From Rhizophagus clarus (Eukaryota; Glomeromycota; Glomeromycetes; Glomerales; Glomeraceae), in the NCBI GenBank assembly GCA_015698045.1, contig BLAL01000061.1:2501-66500 (forward strand): DNA of 64,000 bases, in the 5' to 3' direction. Shown in pieces: positions 1 through 10,802 of this stretch (position 1 is the stretch's first letter; every line of letters starts with the position of its first letter). Below the pieces are notes generated by a model. The model saw only the letters and a program-made list of their open reading frames with translations. It was not told the origin of the DNA and searched no databases. The translations under genes were made by a program, and so were the position numbers.

Positions 1-70
1 AACCCTAAGATAACCCTAGCCTTATCCTAACCCTAAGTCCTAACCCTAAGTCACGTGGCTAACCCTAACC
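1..70. repeat. Telomere-proximal CCCTAA repeat tract
   Basis: The window starts with imperfect CCCTAA repeats (AACCCTAAGATAACCC and variants such as CCTTATCC). The C-rich strand reads 5'->3' into the window, which is the orientation of a left chromosome end. The tract is short and degenerate, so it is either the inner edge of the telomere or an interstitial block of a subtelomeric repeat. Confidence 0.8.
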
Positions 71-1082
71 GGCGCAGCCAATGAGAAGTTTTTCCGCTCT
101 CATGTGACTAACCCTAAGCCGATTAGCCAATCAGAGGTTTTTCCGCAGGGTGTGACACTTAATCACAACCCTAAGCGCGGGCCGATATTTATCCGGTCGG
201 GTAAAAGTTTACCCAGGGCCGAAATCCTAACCGGACGTTTTGAACATTTTGGCGCAGTAAAGTTAGGATGACGTAAGCAGCCAGTCACGTGACCGAAAGG
301 CCGTGGCTGGCCGGCTTGCATTAGGTTACTCAGATCACATGACGATCAACAACCCTTGTCCCAAAATTGACTTGTGTAATGATCGACGTTGACGCAAACA
401 CTGCGGCATGGCGCAGCAGTAACGCAACCAGAACTGCGCTTCTGCGCAGTCACATGATGCCGGTTAAACTATTTACCGTTGTCCTACGGGAAGTCGGGTA
501 AAAGTTTTTCCGTTAACCCTAAAGGTTTCGGCCGAGTTCCGGTTGATTAAATCCTTTTTAATTTTGTATTATTAATTTGTTATAAATTAGTGAAACCGCA
601 TGGTTTGCGCCATAAAATCTTGGCGTTTATACAAAATGTTAGGTATTTCGTAATGTTTATTTGATTAATTTCGGATGAACTTCCAAATAAAGTTAATAGT
701 TCCTATTATAGCATAATTACTGGCGGGTTTCCCCTTGACTTTTCTTTAGAGAATTTCTTGGCGTTTCACGTTCATATTCACTGCTCAGGAGTTTAATTAA
801 TTTTAGCACATGTTTTCATTTTAGAATAAAAAATGTGTCGCCGTAATAAGAATATCATTTTTCTTGGCGTTTGGTGTGGAACAACATGTACGTTCCTGGG
901 TTTTTATTGGTATAGATTCAAAAATATAGTTTTAATAGGTGACGGAATAAGTATATAAGTGAGCCATTTGGCGACAAAACGACGTTAGATTTACCACTAA
1001 AGTTGATAAACGACGTCGTTAGTCAAATTTATCGGTATACTATATTACTCTATAAATAATTTAGAGCACCCATACACCTCGA
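71..1082. repeat. Subtelomeric ~1.05-kb repeat, copy 1
   Basis: The first full copy of a tandem unit is recognisable by GGCGCAGCCAATGAG at its start and CACCCATACACCTCG at its end. It is GC- and CpG-rich in its first 540 bases, with several CACGTG/CATGTG sites, and AT-rich afterwards. No open frame of note lies in it. Copy 2 follows at an offset of 1050 bases. The layout (unit, short CCCTAA tract, unit) resembles the telomere-separated subtelomeric modules known from other fungi. Confidence 0.9.
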
Positions 1083-2130
1083 ACCCTAAGATAACCCTAA
1101 CCCTAACCCTAACCCTAACCGGCGCAGCCAATGAGAAGTTTTTCCGCTCTCACGTGACTAACCCTAAGCCGATTAGTCAATTAGAGGTTTTTCTGCAGGG
1201 TGTAACACTTAATCACAACCCTAAGCACGGGCCAATGTTTATCCGGTCAGGTAAAAGTTTACCTGGAGCCGCAACCCTAGCCGAACGTTTTGTACATTTT
1301 GGCGCAGTAAAGTTAGGATGACGTAAGCAGCCAGTCACGTGACCGAAAGGCTGTGGCTGGCCGGCTTGCATTAGGTTACTCAGATCACGTAACGATCGAC
1401 AACCCTAGTCCCAAAATTGGCTTGTATAATGATCGACATTAACACAAACACTGCGGCATAACGCAGCAGTGATGCAACCAGAACTGCGCTTCTGCGCAGT
1501 CACGTGATGCCAGCTAAACTATTTACCATTATCCTGCGGGAAGTCGGGTAAGAGTTTTTCCATTAACCTTAAAGGTTTCGGCCAAGTTCTGGTTGATTAA
1601 ATCCTTTTTAATTTTGTACTATTAATTTATTATAAATTAGTGAAACCGCATGGTTTACACCAAAAATTCTTGGCGTTTGTACAAAATGTTAGGTATTTCG
1701 TAATGTTTATTTGATTAATTTCGGATGAACTTCCAAATGAAGTTAATAGTTCCTATTATAGCATAATTACTGCCGGGTTTCCTCTTGATTGTTCTTTAGA
1801 GAAATTCTTGGCATTTCACGTTCATATTCACTGCTCAGGAGTTTAATTAATTTTAGCACATGTTTTCATTTTAGAATGAAAAATGTGTCGCCGTAATAAG
1901 AATATCATTTTTCTTGGCGTTTGGTGAGGAACAACATGTACGTTCCTGGGTTTTTTATTGGTAAAGATTCATAATATAGTTTTAATAGGTGATGGAATAA
2001 GTATATAAGTGAGCCATTTGGTGACAAAACGACGTTAGATTTACCACTAAAGTTGATAAATGACGTCGTTAGTCAAATTTATCGGTATACTATATTACTC
2101 TATAAATAATTTAGAGCACCCATACACCTC
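1083..2130. repeat. Interstitial telomere tract plus subtelomeric repeat, copy 2
   Basis: A tract of about five CCCTAA units (1083-1120) leads into a second near-full-length copy of the subtelomeric unit. Differences from copy 1 are mostly C/T and G/A transitions, for example CATGTGAC against CACGTGAC and GCGCGGGCC against GCACGGGCC. Confidence 0.9.
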
Positions 2131-2777
2131 GAACCCTAAGATAACCCTAACCCTAACCCTAACCCTAACCCTAACTGACACAGCCAATAAGAAGCTTTTC
2201 TGCTCTCACATAACTAACCTTAAGCCAATTAGCCAATCATAGGTTTTTCCGCAGAATATATCACTTAATCACAACCCTGAGCGCAAGCCAATATTTTTCT
2301 GATCAAATAAAAGTTTACCTGAAGCTACAAACCTAGCCGGACATTTTATATATTTTGGCACAGTAAAATTAGGATATTATAAGCAGCCAATCACATAATA
2401 CTGGCTAACCTATTTACCATTTATTCTGCAGAAAATCAAGTAAAAATTTTGCCATTAACCCTAAAGATTTTGGCCATGTTCTAGTTGATTAAATCCTTTT
2501 TAATTTTGTATTATTAATTTATTATAAATTAATAAAACCACATGATTTACACCAAAATACTTAGCATTTATACAAAATATTAGATATTTTGTAATGTTTA
2601 TTTGATTAATTTCAAATAAACTTCCAAATAAAATTAATAATTCCTATTATAGCATAATTACTGACAGGCTTTACCTTGATTTTTCTTTAGAAAATTTCTT
2701 GACGTTTCATGTTTATATTCACTGCTCAGGAGTTTAATTAATTTTAGTACATGTTTTCATTTTAGAATAAAAAATGT
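2131..2777. repeat. Subtelomeric repeat copy 3, left part (decayed)
   Basis: The copy begins with a CCCTAA tract (about 2131-2176), then aligns with copies 1 and 2 but is much more AT-rich. CpG sites are largely lost (GGCGCAG to TGACACAG, CACGTGAC to CACATAAC). About 165 bases are missing after position 2395 relative to copy 2. The copy stops at AAAAATGT, where the CACTA transposon is inserted, and resumes at 12617. Confidence 0.9.
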
Positions 2778-2801
2778 CACAGGTCGAATGAAAAAAAATC
2801 G
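2778..2801 (+). repeat. Left terminal inverted repeat of the CACTA element
   Basis: The sequence CACAGGTCGAATG, eight A, then TCG is the exact reverse complement of 12593-12616. Inward of position 2801 the two ends diverge. Confidence 0.95.
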
Positions 2802-3480
2802 TCAAAAATCGGCAGTCCGATTTTTAACCGATTTTTGGATATATTTGTCTGATTTGTGGCTTTTTAAAGCCGATTTTATGGCGCGAATTGTTTGTGATCG
2901 GAAATACGTTATTTATGAACAAAAAATTGGAATGCTGATTTTGGCAGATTTTGCGAAAATCGGCATTCCGATTTTAAAATAAACATGTCGATAGCTAAAA
3001 ATAAGACTGCCGGTTTATAGCTATATTTGTCCTATTTATGGCATTTTGCTGCCGATTTTATGGCACGTATTGTTGGCAATCGGAAATTCTTTTATTTTTA
3101 TCGACATAAATCAGAATACCGTTTTAAAATTATAATTGCCGATTCTCGCAAAATCAGAACGCCGATTTTTAAATAATCATGCCAAATCTCCTAAAATCGG
3201 ATTGCCAAGTTTAATTCAGTATAAACATTTCAAAAATAGTTTATGCCGATTTATATATCAGATCTTTCTATTATCGATTTTCTCATAATTCATAATTACT
3301 ATTATTGTCCGGTTTTTTAGCTCGGTAGAAACATTTCAAAAATAGTTTATGCCGATTTATATATCGGATCTTTCTATTATCGATTTTCTCGTAATTCATA
3401 ATTACTATTATTGTCCGGTTTTATTTTATTTTTCCATTTTCGATAATTGATTTATATTTAATATTTAATATGTATGATAT
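2802..3480. repeat. Left subterminal repeat region of the CACTA element
   Basis: The region is dense in short words AAATCGG, GCCGATTTT and CCGATTTTT in both orientations, as expected for transposase-binding subterminal repeats. A 95-base direct repeat sits at about 3223-3317 and 3329-3423, offset 106, starting AAACATTTCAAAAATAG and differing at only a few positions. No coding potential is visible. Confidence 0.75.
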
Positions 3481-3809
3481 ATAATATGTATGCTATTATT
3501 TTATAATATATACTGCAATTTATGATATATTTATTATTATTATATTATTATATTGTCCATATTATTATTATTATATTACTATATTGTTCTTATTATTATA
3601 TTATTATTATGTATAGAATGTTTATATAAAATATATTAAAATCATATTTATCTCGTCATGTTACTTATAAATGGCTATAAAATAACCAGTGCTCTAAAAA
3701 AGAGATTAATAGGATAGAAACGATATTAGAGAGTTAATTTATAAACAACGGAATTTAAATCACTCAAAATACAAGCAGTTGATTTTAAATGATGAAACAA
3801 ATACCTAAA
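3481..3809. other. AT-rich stretch inside the CACTA element, no gene seen
   Basis: This is low-complexity TATTATTATTA sequence (3520-3610), followed by ordinary AT-rich DNA leading to the 3' end of the minus-strand gene. Nothing else is recognisable. Confidence 0.6.
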
Positions 3810-5901
3810 TTATGTACGTCTTCTGATATCGACCGGTACTTCTAAGTAAAAGGGACCTTGGTGCTCATCTACTTCTAAATTACCATTATTATCATCGTTT
3901 TGTTCTTCATTAGTTCCATCATTTTTATCAGCATTACCATTATTGCCATCATCGTTATTATCACCATTACCATTATTGTCATCATCGTTATTATCATCAT
4001 TACCATTATTATCATCATCGTTATTATCACCGTCGTTATCCTCATCATCATCATCATCATCAGATTCTGGTTCAATCCACCTTGATGATATCCATCAATT
4101 AGCCATGTCTTGTGTTGGTCTGCTTTTTTTATCGATATCGTCTAGACGGTAACGTTTGCGACTTAACCCGGTTCCGATGCTTACTCCGATCTTGTCCGCT
4201 TGAAATAAGATTCTTTTAACCTAATAATAAATTTATAACTTATTAGCATAAACGCCTATGTTTTAAACTTTCGCAACTTTACGTACTCTAGAAGACCTCC
4301 ACTCCTTATTGTGAATCTTAATTACAGAATTTGTACTTATCAACCTTCCTGATCTTATGTTATCGTTACGCTCTTCATTTGCCAGAACTTCGTCTTCAGT
4401 AGACCATTCATCCGAATGGACTTCTGCGGTATTTACTGCCTTTTCGCAATTTTTAATAAATACTTCCCTAGTCATATTTTCAGGACGACAATCATCTAGA
4501 ATGCTGTCTTGCGTGAAGATCATATGTTGGAGACCTTTGCGTCTTCTTGTCATTTTCTATTAAAGAGTAAATTAAAATAATTAATAGATTATATACATTG
4601 TCATTTTAAATAATGAATTTCACACCTGATCTCTCCTCGACGTCATGTGTTGCCGTTTATTGTGTTCATCTATCTTACCCTCCTTTTTTAATTTCCAAAT
4701 CTCCCGCCGTGATTTGCGTAGCTGTTTTATTACTTTTAAAAGTTCTGTATCGTATACCTCTAATGAAGGAGGCATCGCTGCTTTGACGGCTGGTAGAAGC
4801 TTCTTATTTATCGACTTTTTTTGTTTACTAAATGTCTTTGACGTGTCGAAAAGAATCGACGAATCGAGGTTGTTTATAATATGGATTACCTCATCCTATT
4901 TAATATAACACTCATTTTTTAACGATCAATACAAAAGAGAAATATTTAATAAAATAAAGATATATTTACATGAACGGTTTTTTTGAAATTTTTATCAGTT
5001 ATTGGAGGAAGGGCACGCCGATTCTCTCTGGACAGAACTGGAGATAGGCTTCTATTTCTTGGTCCTTCACTCGTTCTTTCTTCCGTTAGCACTTCCACAC
5101 GTTTGGTAAGATTTGAAATCATGCTTCTTAATTCGCTGACTTCTCTGTTGTTAGCACCTATTATAAATCAGTATTTAATATAAATCATTTAGTATAAAAA
5201 ATTTTACGTGCAAGTAAGTAAAGAAACGTGAAAGAAATACTACCGCTCGCTGGAGGTGAAGAAGAAGGAATTGTTAAAGATAGATCGGTTAAAGATCCTA
5301 TAACAATAACGTTAAATTGGTATAGTATAAGTAAAATGAAATTTAATTAGCACTAATATAAAACAATATTACCTTTTGTAATTGATCTCCCTCTAGAGAC
5401 ATTTTGATAGTTTCGATTATGTTGAGATTGAGAGCGTGATTGATGTCGATGAGGGGAATGAGAGCGAGATCGAGATCGATGTTGATGGGAACGAGAATGA
5501 TGGGAACGATGAGGGGAGCGAAATCGACGTTGATGAGAATGAGAATGATGGGAACGATGAGGGGAGCGAGAGCGATGGGAACGCAATCGTTGGGAACAAT
5601 AAGGGGAGCGAGAGCGATGGGAACGCAATCGTTGGGAACAATGAGGGGAGCGAGAGCGATGGGAACGCAATCGTTGGGATTCGGAATGATAATAACGAGA
5701 TTTGGATCGAGATGGGCGAGATCGAGGTTGACGAGTCGTTGAGCGAGATTTTGAGCGACTACGAGATCGATTAATATGAGTTTGATGCCGAGATTGACGA
5801 GATTGGGAACGGGAACTAGATTCATTTCGTTGAGATCTAATATGAGGATGAGAGCCATCACGAGAAATAGGAATTAAATTTAAAGGTTTGAATTTTCTCA
5901 T
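3810..5901 (-). CDS. Second CACTA gene: SR-rich, coiled-coil, acidic-tail protein (6 exons, late in-frame stop)
   Basis: Function is not recognised. Exons by splice consensus and phase: 5901-5373, 5297-5244, 5157-4970, 4895-4626, 4556-4287 and 4220-3810; every junction is GT..AG and keeps frame. Residues 1-177 are rich in RS/SR/HRSRS and carry three near-identical SQRLRSHRSRSP units, like an SR splicing-factor domain. Exons 3-4 (about 195-347) are charged and coiled-coil-like. Exon 6 gives a basic segment (RKRYR), then a TGA at 4097-4095 ends the product at 478 aa. The same frame stays open past that TGA for 94 codons of Asp/Asn-rich acidic sequence to a TAA at 3812-3810, so the ancestral protein was probably about 573 aa. 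Without the last splice, exon 5 would end at 4263 (444 aa). A strong GTAAGT donor just upstream (5972-5967) suggests an extra 5' exon with an ATG at 5986. Many CACTA elements carry a second, DNA-binding gene; equating this one with it is inference only. Confidence 0.75.
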
Positions 5902-5972
5902 TATGATATTGATAATTTGATAATTTAAAGATTAAACAAGAAACAAAGGCTCTATATATAACCGTTACTTAC

Positions 5973-6480
5973 GTCTTCTGAACCATTTTCGTTATCGTCT
6001 GATTAAAATAAAAGATAGATTAAATTAATAAGACTCGTTATCATTTAATAAAATATATCGCTATCAATATTAATTAAAATAAATCAATAAATTAAATAAA
6101 CTTGATATTATATCGCTTTCAATTAATTAAAATGTATTATTTAAAATAATCAGTAAACTACATTAATTAAATTAAGATAAATCAATCAATATTTAAATAT
6201 ATCAGTAAACTAGATATTATATCGCTATCAATTAATTAAAATATATCAATAAACTAAATATTATAGCGTTATCAATTAATAGAATATATCAATAAATTAA
6301 TTAAAATATATCAGTAAACAATTAATAATTAAAAATATCAATAAATTAATTAAAATATATCAATAAAGTATATCAATGAATTAATTAAAATATATTAATA
6401 AACTAAATATTATATCATTATCATAAATAACATGTCCAAATTAGTAATAACACATTTGAAGCTTGATAAAGTTATACTTA
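5973..6480 (-). other. Possible 5' exons and A/T repeat intron upstream of the SR-rich gene
   Basis: Two strong minus-strand GTAAGT donors lie here, at 5972-5967 and about 6480-6475. The first follows a 26-base exon candidate (5998-5973) that would splice in frame to an acceptor at the AG just inside the 5901 start codon. Between them, 6030-6420 is a low-complexity array of TATCAATAAATTAATTAAAA-like words. This could be the 5' untranslated region and first intron. Confidence 0.4.
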
Positions 6481-7550
6481 CGGAAGCTGGTTTTTCCGAC
6501 AGGAAATATAATTGGCGAAAAGAAATATGCTTATTTTGTTAAACCGACGAAAATAAGGCGAAAAATAAGGCGAAAAATATCGTCAACCATTAACGAAAAA
6601 AACGAAAGGCAACAAAGAAAATTTGTTGCATCGTACTAAAACGTGGAGAAAAAAGAAAGAAAGCGTGGTAAACGTACGCAAATGTACCATACTCACGAGC
6701 AAATTTATAGTAAACATAAACAAATTGGAAATCACCGATTTGTAGAACGTGCATGGTAAACGCGGTAAACGCAAACAAACTTTATAGCTCCTGCCAATCA
6801 CGTCGGGTGACATTTATGCACTATCTAGTCACGTGGTATTAACAAACTGTACGTCTGTGCCAACTGCCAAGGGCAAAAGAAGAATTAAAGATTTATTAAA
6901 ACAATTCTATTAATTAACAAGTAATTTTAACCATGACTGATTGTTAGAATAAACGTATATATGCTATAACTCAACGTATTATTGTAAGCGACTCAATAAA
7001 AGATAAAATAATAAATATTTGATATCTCGTTAACAGCTTTAAATGATACTGATGTACTAGAAATTGACGACTTGAAAGAAAATATATAAAAAAAAAATGA
7101 AATATAGTTTTTCCTAATTTTTGATATATTCGAAAGAATAGGCCAAATGTTAAATTTTGATGTTGTTGCAGTTGCGAACAACTAAGACACTTTTTTTATA
7201 ACTCTCGCATTTTGATCTGTGAATAGGAAATTGCTATATCTCTACTTAAATTATTTGGATCTTTCGAATTCGTGATGATATATGAGATTTATTAGTAAGT
7301 CGATTGACATGTTTCAAGAATCGGATTAATTGAATTTGAAAAAATTTTCTAGTATAATTATACCCCTTAATACCAAATTTAATTAGAGAATTAGCAAAAA
7401 TAAAATTATATTTTAGTATTTGATAAAATACATTGGTCTTGACATCATTGTCATGTGTTATTATCAAAATAGCTTAATTACCAAGCTGTGCCTTGACAAA
7501 AATGGACCAAGAATCGGGATTGCCGAACCAATTAGATTGATTTGCAATTC

Positions 7551-7553
<3 letters not shown>
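6481..7553. other. CACTA internal spacer between the two divergent genes
   Basis: No convincing gene lies here. It separates the minus-strand SR-rich gene from the plus-strand transposase and presumably holds both promoters. A repeated word GGCGAAAA/GGTAAACG occurs near 6510-6770. Short open frames on both strands look random. Confidence 0.5.

Positions 7554-7585
<32 letters not shown>
7554..7585. repeat. Poly-A tract of about 31 bases abutting the transposase start codon
   Basis: An uninterrupted A run ends directly at the ATG of the transposase frame at 7586. Confidence 0.9.
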
Positions 7586-7588
<3 letters not shown>

Positions 7589-10500
7589 TCGGAATCTCTA
7601 GATACAAGAACCAGAACCAAAGTGCATTGTTTCTGTAAAGAATGTAACGGTAAATTGGTTGATCCAAGGACTAAACTGAAACATGAGTTAAAATATAAAT
7701 TAAAATCTAATGCGAATAATAATTTTGGTAACAATTATCAAGAAGGTTCTTCAAATGTTATATCATCTGATGCTGTTGATGAAGATGTAATGGAATGCGA
7801 CCCAATACAAGGGATAAATGATACATCACCTGATATAACTGAACAATTATCTGAAGATATTGAACAATTGTCCGAAGATATTGAACCATTGTCCGAAGAT
7901 ATTGAACCATTACTCACAAGAAACTATTTCTTTTTAACAAAGAAGACACCTATACATGAATCGGCAAAACATCGAACGATAAAGAAAGGAAAAATATCCG
8001 ATCTTGTTCTTGAAAATTTATTATTGGATAATGTAAGAAACGAGAATGATCAAGACGGGGATTCTGAAGATGATGACGATAAAAATGGAGATACTGAAGA
8101 TAGCGATTCTAATTATTCCGATGATTATGAAGATGATGACGATGAGGAAGTCAATTTTGCATCAACAGATTTTGATGACGGCGAACCAATTCTTCCTAAC
8201 ATTAACATTAATGATAATTATACTTGGACTATTTTGTAGATATTACAATATCAACAACGATTTAAACTTTCCAATGTAGCTATAGATTCTTTGTTCAAGT
8301 TCTTAAGATTTTTTCTTTTGACAATAGATGAAAATAAATTTTCATCTTTTCCTTCCTCTTTATATATGGCTAAAAAGGTGTTGGGGATATCCACAACGAT
8401 AATTAAATATGCAGCCTGTGACAGATGTCACAAATTGTATGATATAAAAGAATTATTAGACAATACTGAAATACCAACTTGCAGTTTTGTAAACTATCCA
8501 AATCACAGAATAGAACGATTTTGACAACAATGCAATAACCCTCTATTAACGAAAATAGATAGTAATAATAGTAGTAATAATCCCATTTTCCGTCCGATAA
8601 TGACATTCCCGTTAATAAATATTAAGCAACAATTGACCCTTTTTTTTAATCGCAAAAATTTTGAAATGTCATGTCGGAAGTGGTCAGAAAGGAAAAACGG
8701 AACTGAAGCTTTATTCGATATCTATGATGGTAGGGTCTGGAAAAGTTTTACAGATGATGATGGTGCGCTGTTTTTTACAAAAGAATTTGCCGATACTCAT
8801 ATCGGATTAATGTTAAATATGGATTAGTTCCAGCCATTCGTAAATTCACAATATTCTGTTGATGTAATTTATGCCATTTTTTGTAATTTGCCGCGTAATG
8901 AACGCTTCAAGCCACACAATATTCTCACACTAGCAGTAATGCCTGGTCCGAAAGAACCAAGCCAACATGAAATTAACAATTATTTGTATCCGATCGTTAA
9001 CCAGTTAAATCGTTTGTGGAATGGCTATTTTATAAAAACAAACGAACACAACAATGGTCGATTTGTCCGTGGTGCAATCATTGGCTGTTCTAGCGACGTC
9101 CCTGCGTCTCGGAAATTATGTGGTTTCATCTCGGCTCGTATTGCATGCTACCGATGTTACAAATCGGCAAATTTTATAAACAATCAACCAAATTTTGGGG
9201 GGTTTGCAGATTTAGACGACTGGTTTGTTGAGCGAGATATTAATGAAATAAGAGAAAAAGCAAGTGAGTGGAAACAATGTGCAACTGAAGAAGCATGAAG
9301 AGCCCATGTCTCTGAACATAATGTTCGCTGGTCGGAGATATACCGCTTGCTTTATTTTAATCCTGTTCGCTTTTGCGTAGTTGATCCTATGCATTGCCTT
9401 TTTCTCGGTGTTGTGAAATGGATCGTAATGAAACTCTGGATAGGCGAAGGTATATTAAATAACGAAAAGCTCAAAATTATGCAAGAGAGAGCTGACATGA
9501 TAAAGTTCCCAAGTGACCTTGGACGCCGCCCTGTCAGAATAGCTACCGGTGAAGGATTCTCAAGTTTCACGGCGGACATGTGGAAAACCTTCATGTTAAT
9601 TTTTGCAATACCTATCACATGGAGTTTCCTTGGATACATCGACCAAAAAATTCTTGCATATTTCGTGCGCGCTTGCAAGATCTTAACAAACCGAGAGCTA
9701 CAAAAAAATATGTTAAATGAAGCGTTTACAAGACTGATAGAGATGAACAAATTAATTGAACAAAAATATGGTCAAGAAAAAATAAGTCCTAATCTGCATC
9801 TCTGTCTCCATATCTGTGAATGCGCATTAGACTATGGTCCTTTGTCCTCATTCTGGTGTTATAGCTTTGAACAGATGAACGGAATTTTAGGTACGTGATT
9901 TAATTTTTCCGATTTGAAAATCGCAATGTTATTAATTATTTTTAAAAATTGTAGGTTCTTATAATAATAGCAGACGTAATATTGAACCTGAACTACTAAG
10001 AATTATGTCCGAAAATACAATCCTTCAATACTTCCTCTCAAATTGTGACAACGATCACTTATTTTCCTCCTTGGAGATAATAGAACCAAGAAAATCTGTT
10101 GGCAGCTTGGCTGCACTTGATGATTTTGCGAGCGATGAGTATCAAAATTTTATAAGACTATCTCTTATTGAGGAAGATTCGGCTTACGGAACGGAATGTT
10201 TTCCTGGGTTGCTAATGAAACCGCGCAAAGAAACTACCCTTCCAAACCAAATTTTGGACCTACTGGTAGAATTTTATAATAGTTTGTATAATGATTATTG
10301 TTTCATCTTCATCTACTCTATAATAGGTTCAAATAACGGTACTGTCGTAAACCCTAGAATTATACAATATGGGAGAATAAGAATTGGGGCGGACATATAT
10401 GGTTCTGTTCAGGCTGCTCGTCACGAAAAATCCTCATATATATTAGCTCGATTTGTACATTATGATGGATCGATCGATGTTTATCCCGGTCAAGTACAAT

Positions 10501-10802
10501 TTTATTTTGAGCATACTATTCATTTAAATAGTTCACGATCATTAACCCATTCATTAGCGTTAGTCAAATGGTACAAACCGGTTCAAGATCATAGTACAAG
10601 ATATTATTGCCAAGTAGATAACAACATAAAATCATGTAATATGGAATTATGGACAAATGAGTTTTATGATATGAGAAGAGACAGTATTATACCCATACAT
10701 CATATAATAGAAAAATTCATTAAATGTAATTTTGATACTGGGACGAGAAAAACAAAAGAATATATGGCTGTGATTCCTTTAAATAAAAAAATTTCATTTT
10801 AA
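7586..10802 (+). pseudogene. CACTA transposase (Tnp2/Transposase_21-like), broken by four stops
   Basis: One reading frame runs 7586-9890, then a 64-base GT-AG intron (9891-9954), then 9955-10802; together 1050 codons before the final TAA. It is interrupted by TAG 8237-8239, TGA 8522-8524, TAG 8825-8827 and TGA 9296-9298. The N-terminus has a Cys/His cluster (CFCKEC..H) and an acidic stretch rich in DDD/EDD. The next part has C..CH..Y near residue 280. The Tnp2 core carries the family signatures NMD(stop)FQPF, VIYAIFCNLPR, PGPKEPS, VDPMHCLFLGVVK and FEQMNGILG; the two Asp residues in NMD and VDPMH are the likely first catalytic acids of the DDE nuclease. All four stops are one G:C to A:T change away from Trp (TGG) or Arg (CGA). 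The product would excise and insert the element; this copy should be inactive unless stops are read through. Confidence 0.92.

Noticed and set aside
2060..2242. 60-codon plus-strand frame with LTLTLTLT
   Set aside because: It is the CCCTAA telomere tract translated; not a gene.
3900..4152. Plus-strand Ile/Ser-rich frames
   Set aside because: Complement of the minus-strand Asp/Asn-rich acidic tail of the SR-rich CACTA gene.
4357..5774. Plus-strand frames at 4.36, 4.65, 4.98 and 5.44 kb
   Set aside because: They lie opposite the exons of the minus-strand SR-rich gene, which have matching splice phases; the plus-strand frames are shadows.
6583..7467. Short minus-strand frames in the CACTA spacer
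   Set aside because: AT-driven Phe/Ile/Lys-rich peptides with no splice or motif support.
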